From positions 2,356,001 through 2,420,000 of the forward strand of contig NZ_CP097463.1 in the NCBI RefSeq assembly GCF_027247405.1: a stretch of 64,000 nt of DNA, in the 5' to 3' direction. This stretch comes from Jatrophihabitans cynanchi. GTDB taxonomy: Bacteria > Actinomycetota > Actinomycetes > Mycobacteriales > Jatrophihabitantaceae. Each line of letters begins with the position of its first letter. Position 1 is the first letter of the stretch. The translations under genes and the position numbers were made by a program. The notes under the pieces were generated by a model, which was not told where the DNA came from, searched no databases, and was given only the letters and a program-made list of their open reading frames with translations. Below, piece by piece: positions 18,839-30,880 of the stretch.

Positions 18839-20428
18839 TCAGCGCCAGCCGATCCGGCGCAGCAGCGCCAGCGATCTGGTCATGATGCGCGCGAAGGACG
18901 CATGGCTCAGCCGGCCCGGCGGGGCCAGGTTGACGAGCCGTTGACGGGCCACGGTCTGCGCCTCGGTGTACTTCAGCAGCCCCTCGCTGCCGTGCCTGCG
19001 GCCCAGCCCGGAATCACCCACGCCGCCCATCGGTGCGTCCACCGAACCCCAGGCCGCGGCGTAGCCCTCGTTGATGTTGACCGTGCCGGCGTGCAGCCGG
19101 GCCGCGACGTCGCGCCCACGCCGCGGGCTACGCGACCAGACGCTGGCGTTCAACCCGTACGCGGAGTCGTTCGCCCGCGCGATGCCGTCCTCGATGTCGA
19201 CAAATCGATACACGCTGACGAGCGGACCGAACGTCTCGTCCCCGAAGCAGCGCGCTGCGGGCGGGACATCGGCGAGCACGGTCGGCTCGAAGAACAGCGG
19301 TCCGAGGTCCGGCCGCGCCCTGCCGCCGGCCAGCACCCGCGCGCCGTGGGCCACCGCGTCCTGGACGTGCGCGGTCACCGCGTCGAGCTGGGCGGCGGTG
19401 GTGAGTGAGCCCATGTCGTAGCCGAAGTCGTAGCCGCCGCCGAGACGCATCGCCCGGACCGCGTCGACGAAGCGCGTGACGAAGGCGTCGAAGATCGCGT
19501 CCTGGACATACATCCGCTCGATCGAGATGCACAGCTGGCCGGAGGAGGAGAAGCACGCCCGCACCGCGCCCTCGACCGTGCGGTCCAGGTCCGCATCGTC
19601 GAGCACCAACATCGCGTTCTTGCCGCCGAGCTCCATCGACGAGCCGATCAGCCGCGCTGCCGCCCGCTCGGCCATCCCTCGGCCGGTCGCGGTCGAGCCG
19701 GTGAACATCAGGTAGTCGGCGTTCTCGATAAGGGTGTCCCCGATCGTGGCACCGCTTCCCAGCACCAGCTGCCAGCTATCCGCGGGCAGACCGGCCTCGC
19801 GGGCCAGTTGCAACGCCCACAACGCGGTGAGCGCGGTCTGGTTGTCCGGCTTCTGCACCACCGCATTGCCCGCAATCAGCGCCGGGATGGTGTCGCCGGC
19901 GGCCAGCGCGAGCGGGTAGTTCCACGGCGAGATGACGCAGACGACGCCCTTGGGGTGCCGCAGCTCGCGGGTGGCGGTGAGGCCGGGCAGCAGCCCGGTG
20001 CGGCGCTTGGGGCGCAGCAGGCCGGCGGCGGTGCGTACGTAGTACCGCGCCGTGTTCGCGATGTCGGCGACCTCGAGGAACGCGTCGCGGCGCGACTTGC
20101 CGTTCTCGGCCTGGATCAGATCCATGATCTCGTCCTGCCGGGCCAACAGCAGGTCGTGCATCCGCAGGAAGATCGCCGCGCGCCGGCGCACCGGGGTCGC
20201 CGCCCAGGCGCGCTGCGCGGCGCGTGCGCGCACGAACGCGGCGGCGACATCGGCCGGACCGCACTGCGGCAGCTCGGCCAGCACCTCGCCGCTATACGGG
20301 GCCCTCGTGCGCTTGCTCGCCCCCGAGGTGCAACGCACCTGGCTGAGCAGCCGGTCGGTGCCGCCACCGGTCAGCACCGGCGGCAGCCCGACCGGCGCGG
20401 CGGGGACGGAGCGCTCGACGGCGGTCAT
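18839..20428 (-). CDS. NAD(P)-dependent aldehyde dehydrogenase (succinate-semialdehyde dehydrogenase-like)
   Basis: A 529-residue ALDH-superfamily enzyme. SPWNYPLALAAGDTIPALIAG, FTGSTATGRGM (cofactor loop), MELGGKNAMLVLDDAD with the general-base glutamate, and CFSSSGQLCISIERMY with the catalytic cysteine are all present. It would oxidise an aldehyde to the acid with NAD(P)+; the group containing mycobacterial GabD2 is the closest I recall. The start at ATG 20428 is chosen because the open frame upstream overlaps the FMN-reductase gene in another frame. It is convergent with the LCP gene (8-base gap) and 68 bases after the FMN reductase. Confidence 0.92.
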   Translation of the reverse strand: MTAVERSVPAAPVGLPPVLTGGGTDRLLSQVRCTSGASKRTRAPYSGEVLAELPQCGPADVAAAFVRARAAQRAWAATPVRRRAAIFLRMHDLLLARQDEIMDLIQAENGKSRRDAFLEVADIANTARYYVRTAAGLLRPKRRTGLLPGLTATRELRHPKGVVCVISPWNYPLALAAGDTIPALIAGNAVVQKPDNQTALTALWALQLAREAGLPADSWQLVLGSGATIGDTLIENADYLMFTGSTATGRGMAERAAARLIGSSMELGGKNAMLVLDDADLDRTVEGAVRACFSSSGQLCISIERMYVQDAIFDAFVTRFVDAVRAMRLGGGYDFGYDMGSLTTAAQLDAVTAHVQDAVAHGARVLAGGRARPDLGPLFFEPTVLADVPPAARCFGDETFGPLVSVYRFVDIEDGIARANDSAYGLNASVWSRSPRRGRDVAARLHAGTVNINEGYAAAWGSVDAPMGGVGDSGLGRRHGSEGLLKYTEAQTVARQRLVNLAPPGRLSHASFARIMTRSLALLRRIGWR

Positions 20429-20496
20429 GCGTCCATAGTGAACGACGTTCAGTAATCCGGCCAGCCCGGCGGCAGCACTGTGCGCGGCGCGCCGTC

Positions 20497-21075
20497 TCAG
20501 GCCGCGGAGTTCGCGCGCAGCGGCTTGAGCGCGTCGGCCACCCGCAGCAGTTCGTCGAGCATGGCCTTGGCGGTCCCGGTCGCGAGTTCGCCGGGCACCA
20601 GGACGCCGTCCACGATCGAGGAGGCGACGAACGGCAGCGACACCGAGGCCGGCAGCGCGAACATGTTCAGGGTGCTCACCACCGGCTTGAGCGACTGGAC
20701 CGCCCGCAACCCGCCGGAGACGCCTCCGTAGCTGACGAAGCCCACCGGCTTGTACGCCCATTCGCCGTGCAGGTAGTCGATCGCGTTCTTGAGCGGTGCG
20801 GTGAAGGTGTAGTTGTACTCGGGCAGCACGAACACGAACGCGTCGGCGGCATCGACCTGCGCCGACCAGTCCTTGGTGTGCTGGTGCTGGTAGCGCCGCA
20901 GCTTGGGGTGGTTCGGTTCGTTCATCAGCGGCAACGCCAGCTCGCCCAGATCGCTCACCCGCACGTCGAAGCCGGCGTGCTGGCCGGCCAGGGCGATGAA
21001 CCAGTCCGCGACGGTGGGCCCGACCCGGCCCGGCCGGGTGCTCGCGATGACGACTTGTAGAACCGGCTTACCCAT
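20497..21075 (-). CDS. NADPH-dependent FMN reductase (flavodoxin-like quinone/azo reductase)
   Basis: A 192-residue flavoprotein with the FMN phosphate loop ASTRPGRVG at residues 9-17, PEYNYTFTAPLKNAIDYLHG in the middle, and YGGVSGGLRAVQSL as the second flavin-contact loop. It reduces FMN, quinones or related electrophiles with NADPH. ATG 21075 is preceded by GGGGAGG at seven bases, which excludes the longer frame. On the minus strand TTGACG and TACCGT are separated by 17 bases upstream, and the -35 element overlaps an operator dyad, so it is very likely repressed by the divergent MarR. Confidence 0.9.
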   Translation of the reverse strand: MGKPVLQVVIASTRPGRVGPTVADWFIALAGQHAGFDVRVSDLGELALPLMNEPNHPKLRRYQHQHTKDWSAQVDAADAFVFVLPEYNYTFTAPLKNAIDYLHGEWAYKPVGFVSYGGVSGGLRAVQSLKPVVSTLNMFALPASVSLPFVASSIVDGVLVPGELATGTAKAMLDELLRVADALKPLRANSAA

Positions 21076-21099
21076 CGATGGACCTCCCCGGTGATGAAC

Positions 21100-21138
21100 T
21101 TGACGTGTCAACGGTATCGCTAGATTGATGACGCGTCA
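21100..21138. promoter_or_regulatory. Two MarR operator dyads between the FMN reductase and marR
   Basis: TTGACGTGTCAA (21100-21111) and TGACGCGTCA (21129-21138, flanked by TTGA) are palindromes about 28 bases apart centre to centre. The second overlaps the -35 hexamer TTGACG of the FMN reductase promoter, whose -10 TACCGT is 17 bases further on. This is a standard autoregulated divergent MarR arrangement; direct binding is inferred. Confidence 0.75.
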
Positions 21139-21152
21139 ATAACTGAGCTATC

Positions 21153-21639
21153 ATGGACGACATGCAGACCCGGTGGCTCAGTGCGGACGAGCAGCGGGCG
21201 TGGCGCGCCTACCGACGCATGTCGCTGCTCGCCGACGCCGCGATCGCGCGCGACCTGTCCCGCGAGTCCGGCCTCTCGATGCCCGACTACCAGGTGCTCT
21301 CCGCGCTGTCCGAGGCCGAGGACCGGCGCCGCCGGCTGTCCGAACTGGCAGCCAGCATGCAGTGGTCGGCCAGCCGCCTATCGCACCACGTGAGCCGCAT
21401 GGAACAGCGCGGCCTGGTGATCCGCGCCGACTGCGATTCCGACGGTCGCGGCGCCTTCGTCGTGCTCACGCCCGCCGGGTACTCGGCGATCGAGCAGGCC
21501 GCCCCCGGGCACGTCGCCTCGGTACGCCGGCACCTGATCGATCTGCTCACCGCCGAGCAGCTCGCTGCGCTGACCGAACTCGGCGAGCGCGTCATCGACC
21601 ACTTCGGCGAACAGCGTCCGGCGTTCCCGCTGGCCCCGA

Positions 21640-21659
<20 letters not shown>
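21153..21659 (+). CDS. MarR-family repressor (paralogue 1)
   Basis: A 168-residue winged-helix regulator. The N-terminus [17 protein letters not shown] is shared with the MarR proteins at 25.9 and 41.1 kb. The recognition region is [29 protein letters not shown] and the wing [17 protein letters not shown]. It should bind the adjacent TTGAC...GTCAA palindromes and release them on sensing an electrophile or small ligand. A second ATG at 21162 is possible. Its 3' end overlaps the convergent purC by 20 bases. Confidence 0.9.
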
Positions 21660-22578
<919 letters not shown>

Positions 22579-22741
22579 GCGGCCAATCCTGGCACGAGCC
22601 GGGCACGCCGCTTAACGACACCGATCCCGCCCCGTCGCGCGCGGTTCGCATCGACGGATGCGGCGCGGCTACTGCCGGGGCGGGATCGGTTCGGCTGCTG
22701 CGGCCGCCAGGACTACGGTCGCAGCATGGGTGCTGGCGGGG

Positions 22742-22909
22742 TCACCACCACCAATCGCCGAGTGCCGAGTACGTCCCGCCGAAACCGGCGGACGTCGCGG
22801 CACTGGGCGAAGTCGTGTCTGCAGCTGCCGGAGCCGCGCTCGCGGCGAAGGCGAACCCGACCACCATGGCGAACACCGCCGCCATCCGGCGCAGCGTCGT
22901 GCGTGTCAT
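22742..22909 (-). CDS. Small secreted peptide with Trp-Trp-Trp C-terminus
   Basis: A 55-codon gene. The ATG at 22909 is preceded by AAAGGGGGCGAC, a good ribosome-binding site. The protein has a basic n-region (MTRTTLRRMAAVF), a hydrophobic core (AMVVGFAFAASA) and an AAPAAA segment that suits signal peptidase I after residue 30. The predicted mature peptide is only 25 residues (31-55): Ser/Thr/Ala-rich, then GFGGTYSALGDWWW. There is no cysteine and no transmembrane segment after cleavage. It is divergent from a LuxR-type regulator across a 171-base region. I do not recognise the family; a secreted signal or surface peptide controlled by, or sensed by, the regulator is an inference. Confidence 0.7.
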   Translation of the reverse strand: MTRTTLRRMAAVFAMVVGFAFAASAAPAAADTTSPSAATSAGFGGTYSALGDWWW

Positions 22910-23080
22910 GTCGCCCCCTTTGCGCTCTCACGATCCCGATTGACGAAAAATGAGCCTACCTGTGCCCCTTGCTGCTCGCCTGCCGAACAACTCCCTACCC
23001 ATAGGATTCATTCGGGCGGACGCTATTTCAAATCCTCCAACTGGCAGCAAGTTGCCTGGCACGAAATCCCGGACGGCGAT
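22910..23080. promoter_or_regulatory. Divergent control region, secreted peptide / LuxR-type regulator
   Basis: This 171-base stretch is notably richer in A+T than its surroundings (for example TTGACGAAAAATGAG at 22940-22954). GCAAGTTGC at 23048-23056, within CTGGCAGCAAGTTGCCTGGC, is a dyad near the regulator start and a candidate operator. No -35/-10 pair with good spacing could be assigned with confidence in either direction. Confidence 0.4.
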
Positions 23081-24088
23081 ATGACCGATTCAGAAGAGCT
23101 GGGCGAGCTGGAGATAGCCCTGTACCGGTCCTTGCTCGCTGCCCCCGGCCGTCCGTCCGGCGACCTGGCGGACTCGCTCGAACTCAGCGTGGACGAGGTG
23201 CACAAGCCGCTGGCCCGGCTGACCGAGATGGGACTGGTGCGCACCGACGCCGCCGAACGCCACACCGCCGTCAGTCCGATGCTCGCCGAGGCGACCGTGC
23301 TCGGCGCCGAGGATCTCGAGCTGGGCGCCCGCCGCGCGATCCTGGAGGCCAGGCGCAACACGATCCGGCGGCTGGTGCCGGAGTGGAACGACGCGCTGAC
23401 CTCGGCGGCGTACGAGACGGCCGTCGACGTCATCTCGGATCCGGCCAAGATCGGGAACGTGCTGATGCACTACGCCGACCAGTGCCGTGAGGAGTTGCTG
23501 TCCGTCGCGCCCGGACGGCTCCCGCGTACGCGCATCGACAGCCGGACCCGGATCGCGAACCTGTACTCCCTGCGCCGCGGGATCAAGACCAGGGCGCTGT
23601 ACCAGCACACCGCGCTGCGCGACCGGCACACCCGCTCTTACCTGACCGAGCTTGCCGACAACGGCGCCAAGATCCGGTTCGCCCCGTCGGTGCCCGGCCG
23701 CAGCCTGGTCATCGACCAGGAGGTCGCGCTGCTGCCGATTCCCACCGAGACCGCGGGCCAGCAGGGGCTGGCCGTGGTGCGCGAGCGCAACGTGGTGGCC
23801 TGGGTGATCGCCACGTTCGAGCAACTCTGGGCCGAGGCGGTGCCGCTGGAGGAGGTCATCAGCAGGCAGAGCGAGGCGGCCGAACTCGACCAGACCAGGG
23901 CCGCGATCTTGCGGCTGATGGCCGAGGGCGAGAAGGACGAAGCGATCTCGCGGCGGCTGTCGATCTCGGTGCGCACCTGCCGCCGACACATCGCGGACTA
24001 CATGGCGCAGGTGGGGGCGACCAGCCGGTTCCAGGCCGGGGTCATCGCCGCCCGCGCGGGGCACACCGACGGGCCATCGGTCGGCTGA
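23081..24088 (+). CDS. TrmB-like / LuxR-type HTH transcriptional regulator
   Basis: A 335-residue regulator. Residues about 5-75 look like a TrmB-type winged helix (ALYRSLLAAPGRPSGDLADSLELS, then LARLTEMGLVR). The middle has a phospholipase-D-like effector fold of the kind in TrmB proteins (around YQHTALRDRHTRSYLTEL and DQEVALLPIP). The C-terminus is a LuxR/GerE helix-turn-helix (RLMAEGEKDEAISRRLSISV, then RTCRRHIADYMAQVGATSRF). No receiver or ATPase domain is present, so it probably senses a small molecule or peptide directly. ATG 23081 has only a weak GGACGG before it. It is divergent from the secreted peptide gene, which suggests a dedicated pair. Confidence 0.85.
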   Translation: MTDSEELGELEIALYRSLLAAPGRPSGDLADSLELSVDEVHKPLARLTEMGLVRTDAAERHTAVSPMLAEATVLGAEDLELGARRAILEARRNTIRRLVPEWNDALTSAAYETAVDVISDPAKIGNVLMHYADQCREELLSVAPGRLPRTRIDSRTRIANLYSLRRGIKTRALYQHTALRDRHTRSYLTELADNGAKIRFAPSVPGRSLVIDQEVALLPIPTETAGQQGLAVVRERNVVAWVIATFEQLWAEAVPLEEVISRQSEAAELDQTRAAILRLMAEGEKDEAISRRLSISVRTCRRHIADYMAQVGATSRFQAGVIAARAGHTDGPSVG

Positions 24089-24104
24089 GCGGCTGCCGTC
24101 TCGC

Positions 24105-24647
24105 TCAGCCGCAGTTCGCCGCCACGTAGTCCCCTATCTTCCGGGCGTCCTCCGGCAGCTTCTGGATCAGGTCCGAGAGCGCGCCCGCCGTCCCGGCACC
24201 CGGGTCGGTGAAGGCATCGCCGGCTGCCTTGAGCACGGTGGCCAGATCGTGGATCGCGGGCTTGATCTCCTCGGGGGCGCTCCGCTCGAGGTCGCTGAAC
24301 ACGGCCGCTTCGGCGTCGATCGCGGACTTGGCCGAGGCGGGATCGCTCATCGCGTCCCCGATCTGCCCCAGCTTGGTCTGCGCCTGCTGCAGTTTGATGC
24401 AGAATTCGCCGCCGCCGCCCGACCCGCCGGTCGCGGTGGGTGGTGCCGCGCTCGATTCGCCCGCTGTCGTCTCGCCCGAAGGCGCGGCCGCCGAGCCGCT
24501 GTCGCTGGTCGACGCCGGCTGGGTGACCGGGGCGTTGGTGCGCTGGCCGAGAGGGAGCCCACCCTTGCCATTGGTGCTGCTGCTGCAGGCGGTGAGCCCG
24601 GCGACGGCGAGCAGCGCGGCTGCGGCCGCGGCGATGCGCAACTTCAT
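24105..24647 (-). CDS. Secreted lipoprotein of unknown function
   Basis: A 180-residue protein beginning MKLRIAAAAAALLAVAGLTA followed by a cysteine, a lipobox (LTAC, Cys21) for lipidation and export. A Ser/Thr/Gly/Ala-rich linker of about 60 residues follows, then an alpha-helical globular domain from FCIKLQQAQTKLGQIGDA to the end, closing with YVAANCG. Cys residues in FCIK and NCG may form a disulfide. ATG 24647 with GGGGAGCC nearby is chosen; the longer frame has no signal peptide at its beginning. It is convergent with the LuxR-type regulator. No known family was recognised. Confidence 0.8.
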   Translation of the reverse strand: MKLRIAAAAAALLAVAGLTACSSSTNGKGGLPLGQRTNAPVTQPASTSDSGSAAAPSGETTAGESSAAPPTATGGSGGGGEFCIKLQQAQTKLGQIGDAMSDPASAKSAIDAEAAVFSDLERSAPEEIKPAIHDLATVLKAAGDAFTDPGAGTAGALSDLIQKLPEDARKIGDYVAANCG

Positions 24648-24821
24648 GACGGGCTCCCCTGATGAGTGCCGACTGTGTCCGAGCAGCGTAGCGATGCCCG
24701 GCGTTGCTCGGACAGGAGCGGCCGGCGCCCGATGTGATACCCGGGCGCGAGTTCGGGTGGCCGCTCGGGAGCCGACACGCCGGGCACGTACCCGCAGCGG
24801 GACCGCAGCCGAGCGTCGCAG

Positions 24822-24912
24822 TGGCGGAGGGCGTGGGATTCGAACCCACGGTTGGGGATCACCCAACAGCGGTTTTCAAGACCGCCGCACTAGGCCACTA
24901 TGCGAGCCCTCC
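24822..24912 (-). tRNA. tRNA-Ser (anticodon TGA)
   Basis: The minus strand folds into a class-II tRNA: acceptor arms GGAGGGC (24912-24906) and GCCCTCC, anticodon loop CTTGAAA giving TGA, a long variable arm (TGTTGGGTGATCCCCAAC) and T-arm GTGGGTTCGAATCCCAC. Discriminator G and an encoded CCA (24822-24824) complete it. It reads UCN serine codons, mainly UCA. Confidence 0.95.
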
Positions 24913-25203
24913 AAGGCTACGAACCTATCGGACTCGCCGGCTGCATCGGCCCCGCCCGACGGCGTCGGTTAGTCGGCCGCACCGGTCGGTGGAGTTCGGC
25001 CGGCCAGGGCGAGGTCGAAGCCCGCGTCGTGCGTGCCAGGCCGACCAGCGGGAGGCCCGCCCGTTCGAGGAGGTGGGCCAGTTCCAGCCCGCCGCGCCGA
25101 GGGCGCCCGCATTCCCAACGTCTCCCACGACCTACGAGCTGCCCTACGACGCCACGGTCCGTCTCAGCGAGGAGTTCGGGCCCGACCGATCCGCGCGCGT
25201 CCG
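24913..25203. other. Unassigned region between tRNA-Ser and the azoreductase gene
   Basis: This 291-base stretch is open in several frames on both strands, but none gives a recognisable protein or has a good start site. A minus-strand stretch reading LELAHLLERAGLPLVGLA could be a relic of a gene. No repeat, hairpin or attachment-site duplicate of the tRNA 3' end was found by eye. Confidence 0.4.
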
Positions 25204-25851
25204 TCAGGCGGCGCGCGCAGCCAGTTCTTTGCCTGCGTCGCGGGCCGACTCCAGCGCGCCTTGGTACAGGTCGTCCGCGAGTTCGGCGAACTCGTTCAGC
25301 GCGGGGTTGACACCGACCAGGGTGAACTCCCGTTCGACGACGGTGAGGTCGGCACCCCAGACGTCCTCGAGAATCCGGCGTAGGTAGCCGGTGGAGTGGT
25401 CCCAGCCCTCGCGCGGCGTCCCTGCGCCGTACGCGCCACCGCGCACCGTGCACAGCACGACCGGCTTGCCGGCGAGAAGCGGCGCTGCCCCGGCCCCGGC
25501 CCGCGGGTCCGCGATGATCAGGTCCATCCACGTCTTGACGTGCTGCGACACCCCGAAGTTGTAGAGCGGGACGGCCAGCACGATCGCGTCGGCGGCAAGC
25601 AGTTCGTCGACCAGTGCCGCCGCCAGCGCGACGGCCGCCTGCTGCTCCGGGGAGCGGGCGTCGGCAGCCACCCGGTTGCCGGCCACTGCCTGCGCCCACA
25701 TATCGGCGCCCAACACGTCGACGCCGATGTGCCGCCGCTCGATGGTGTCGTGGGGATGGGCGGCCACCCATTCGGCTTCCACCACATCGGCGATCTCGCG
25801 GCTCGCCGAGCCCTCGGCACGGATGCTGGCATCAAGACGGAACAGGGGCAT
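25204..25851 (-). CDS. azoR: FMN-dependent NADH-azoreductase (AzoR-like)
   Basis: A 215-residue flavodoxin-like quinone/azo reductase. The N-terminal FMN phosphate loop region is LDASIRAEGSASREIAD (residues 6-22), followed by the VPLYNFGVSQHVKTWMDLII contact region and VRGGAYGAG. Ping-pong two-electron reduction of quinones or azo bonds with NADH is the family activity. The start is close to a pair of perfect 16-base palindromes and divergent from a MarR gene, so expression is almost certainly controlled by that MarR. The gene ends 291 bases from tRNA-Ser. Confidence 0.92.
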   Translation of the reverse strand: MPLFRLDASIRAEGSASREIADVVEAEWVAAHPHDTIERRHIGVDVLGADMWAQAVAGNRVAADARSPEQQAAVALAAALVDELLAADAIVLAVPLYNFGVSQHVKTWMDLIIADPRAGAGAAPLLAGKPVVLCTVRGGAYGAGTPREGWDHSTGYLRRILEDVWGADLTVVEREFTLVGVNPALNEFAELADDLYQGALESARDAGKELAARAA

Positions 25852-25866
25852 GTCGACCTCCAGGAG

Positions 25867-25909
25867 ACTTCAATGTTGAAGTGACGGTTCCGTACTTCAA
25901 CATTGAAGT
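25867..25909. promoter_or_regulatory. Twin 16-bp MarR operators, azoR/marR
   Basis: ACTTCAATGTTGAAGT (25867-25882) and ACTTCAACATTGAAGT (25894-25909) are both perfect palindromes, with centres 27 bases apart. They differ only in the central four bases (ATGT versus ACAT). Such a pair in a short divergent region is a strong sign of cooperative binding by the adjacent MarR. Confidence 0.85.
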
Positions 25910-25946
25910 CAAGAGGGACCGCGGCGTTCCTCGTATCCTTGCGGGC

Positions 25947-26480
25947 ATGGCCGCCCGCTCCGTCCACCCGGCCGAACCGCGCTGGCTCTCGGACGACGAG
26001 CAGCAGGCATGGATCGCCGTCGCCTACCTCGTGCTCCAGTTGCCGGGCGCGCTGGACACCCAGCTCCAGCGCGACGCCGGCGTCAATCTGTTCGAGTATC
26101 TGGTGCTCAGCCGGCTGTCGATGGCGCCGGAGCGAACGTTGCGGATGAGCGAGCTGGCAGAGCTGACCGGCGGTTCGCTGTCCCGGCTGTCGAACGTGAT
26201 CAAGCGACTGGAGCAGCGGGGATTCGTCCGCCGCGAGCCCGATCCGGGCAACGGCCGCTACACGAACGCGATCCTGTCCGGGCCGGGATGGGAGAAGGTG
26301 GTCGCCGCCGCCCCTGGCCACGCGGCCGCCGTGCGGCACCTGGTGATCGATCCGCTCGACCCGACCCAGGTTGCCGCGCTGGGCTCGATCGGCGAACGGC
26401 TGCGCACCCACATCCGTGGCGAGTGCGACGGCGCGCGCGACCGTCGACTTGCCGGTACGGACGACACCGCGGACTGCTGA
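25947..26480 (+). CDS. MarR-family repressor (paralogue 2)
   Basis: A 177-residue winged-helix protein. It shares the N-terminal RWLSDDEQQAW signature with the MarR proteins at 21.2 and 41.1 kb. MSELAELTGGSLSRLSNVIKRL is the recognition helix area, followed by the wing PDPGNGRYTNAILSGPG. TATCCT at 25934-25939, seven bases upstream of the ATG and without a ribosome-binding site, suggests a leaderless autoregulated transcript. It most likely represses azoR through the twin palindromes. It is convergent with katG, with a terminator between them. Confidence 0.9.
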   Translation: MAARSVHPAEPRWLSDDEQQAWIAVAYLVLQLPGALDTQLQRDAGVNLFEYLVLSRLSMAPERTLRMSELAELTGGSLSRLSNVIKRLEQRGFVRREPDPGNGRYTNAILSGPGWEKVVAAAPGHAAAVRHLVIDPLDPTQVAALGSIGERLRTHIRGECDGARDRRLAGTDDTADC

Positions 26481-26481
26481 G

Positions 26482-26526
26482 CTGGCGTCCGGGCCGGTGG
26501 CTGCGCGCCTCCGGCCCGGACGTCAG
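26482..26526. terminator. Bidirectional terminator between marR and katG
   Basis: Sixteen-base arms at 26482-26497 and 26511-26526 pair with a single mismatch around a 13-base loop, G+C-rich and without a T-run. They occupy the whole 50-base gap between two converging genes. Confidence 0.8.
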
Positions 26527-26530
26527 CGAC

Positions 26531-29237
<2,707 letters not shown>

Positions 29238-29359
29238 AATCTGGAACAGATCAAGTCCACGTCGATTCTCTCAGGTCCGGCCGCCCGCCGACGATCGTGA
29301 TGTCCGGGCGGCGACCCGCGGTAGATGGCCGGTCGCCGCGTTCGGGCTTCGCCGCGCGC

Positions 29360-30880
29360 TCAGGGCGCAGCGGCCAGCGCTGCGCGCGCCGCCGGCAGTG
29401 CCGCGGCGCGCGCAGCCGGGTCCAGACCCACCCGGGTCCGCCGATCCAGCAGGTCGCCGACGTCCAGCGCGCCCTCGTGGCGCACCGCGAAGATCAGCTC
29501 CGCGCCGCACGTGCGCACGCCGCCGCAGACCGGCCGCAGCAGACCCGGATCGCCGCCGGCCGTCGCCTGCACGTCGACTGCCTCGCTGCCGTAACGGCCC
29601 ACCAGCCGGTCGCCCGCGGCCACCCGGTCGGCGCCGGCCGCGCCCACGAGCGGCAACCGCCGGGTCACACACGGCCCGGCATCCAGCCCGGCCCGGGCGA
29701 TCGCGGTGTCGACCGCGTCCTGCGCCATCCGCCGGTAGGTTGTCAGCTTGCCGCCGACGACGGTGACCAGACCGTCCGGCGCAGTCAACACCGCGTGCCG
29801 CCGGGACAGGTCCGCGGTGTCGGCCGCGCCCGAGTCCAGCAGCGGGCGCAGCCCGGAGTAGCTCCCGAGCACGTCGGCGCGGGTCAGCGGCACCTGCAGC
29901 GCCGAGCCGATCACCTCCAGCAGGAAGTCGATCTCGGCCTCCGACGCGGACGGGACGTCAGGGATCGGCCCCGGGGCATCCTCGTCGGTGAGGCCGACGT
30001 ACACGCGCTCGTCCGGCGCGGGCAACGCGAACACGAACCGGCTCGCAGACCCCGGCACCGGGACGGTCAGGCCGGCGCAGAGCCCACCGAACGCGGCCTG
30101 CGGCAGCACCAGGTGGGTGCCCCGGCTCGGCCGCAACCGCACCGTCGGGTCCACCTCGCCGGCCCAGACCCCCGTCGCGTTGACCACCGCGCGGGCGGCG
30201 AGGTCGAGTCGTGCGCCGCTCAACTCGTCATGAAGCACCGCGCCGTGCCCGGTGACCTCGACCGCCGCGCAGCGGGTCAGGATGCGCGCGCCCAGCCCGG
30301 CCGCGGTCCGCGCGATCGCGACCACCAGCCGCGCATCGTCGGCCAGTTGGCCGTCCCACCCCAGCAGGCCGCCACGCAGGCCGCTCCGCGCCACGGTCGG
30401 TGCGTACCGGCGCACGTCGGCGGCGCCGATCCGGCGCGAGCGGGGCAGCACCGAGCCGGGCGTGCCGGCGGCCAGCCGCAGCGCGTCCCCGGCCGCGAAC
30501 CCGGCGCGCAGCAGCGCGCTGTGGCCACGCGAGATCCCGGGCAGTAACGGCACCACCTGCGGCAGCGCGCGCACCAGGTGCGGTGCGGTGGTGGTCATCA
30601 GGATGCCGCGTTCGACCGCGCTCTCGTGCGCGATACGCACCGCTCCGGAGGCGAGGTAGCGCAGCCCGCCGTGCACGAGCTTGGAGCTCCACCGGCTGGT
30701 GCCGAACGCCAGATCGTGCTTCTCGGCGAGCACCACGGACAGCCCGCGCGCGACGGCGTCCAGCGCTACACCCGCGCCGGTCACGCCGCCGCCGACCACC
30801 AGGACGTCGACTGTCCCCCGCCCGAGTCCGTCCAGTTCGCGCGCGCGGCGGGCCGCGTTGAGCGAGGTGGCCGGATTCAC
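29360..30880 (-). CDS. glpD: FAD-dependent glycerol-3-phosphate dehydrogenase
   Basis: A 506-residue flavoenzyme oxidising glycerol-3-phosphate to dihydroxyacetone phosphate and passing electrons to quinone. The FAD dinucleotide fold VLVVGGGVTGAGVALDA is near residue 27, with RWSSKLVHGGLRYLA after it and GLVTVVGGKLTTYRRMA near 415, all GlpD hallmarks. The GTG start overlaps the tetR stop (GTGA), so translation is coupled to the regulator. The order glpD-tetR divergent from FAD-oxidase-DagK is the same as Rv2249c-Rv2252 in M. tuberculosis, as I recall it. The C-terminal GlpA/GlpD helical domain seems somewhat short. Confidence 0.93.
   Translation of the reverse strand: MNPATSLNAARRARELDGLGRGTVDVLVVGGGVTGAGVALDAVARGLSVVLAEKHDLAFGTSRWSSKLVHGGLRYLASGAVRIAHESAVERGILMTTTAPHLVRALPQVVPLLPGISRGHSALLRAGFAAGDALRLAAGTPGSVLPRSRRIGAADVRRYAPTVARSGLRGGLLGWDGQLADDARLVVAIARTAAGLGARILTRCAAVEVTGHGAVLHDELSGARLDLAARAVVNATGVWAGEVDPTVRLRPSRGTHLVLPQAAFGGLCAGLTVPVPGSASRFVFALPAPDERVYVGLTDEDAPGPIPDVPSASEAEIDFLLEVIGSALQVPLTRADVLGSYSGLRPLLDSGAADTADLSRRHAVLTAPDGLVTVVGGKLTTYRRMAQDAVDTAIARAGLDAGPCVTRRLPLVGAAGADRVAAGDRLVGRYGSEAVDVQATAGGDPGLLRPVCGGVRTCGAELIFAVRHEGALDVGDLLDRRTRVGLDPAARAAALPAARAALAAAP

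Noticed and set aside
24822-25203. Integrated element next to tRNA-Ser
   Set aside because: No integrase and no duplicated tRNA 3' end were seen; the neighbouring genes are ordinary chromosomal ones.
24917-25203. Gene in the gap before azoR
   Set aside because: Several frames are open but none has a start signal or recognisable protein pattern.
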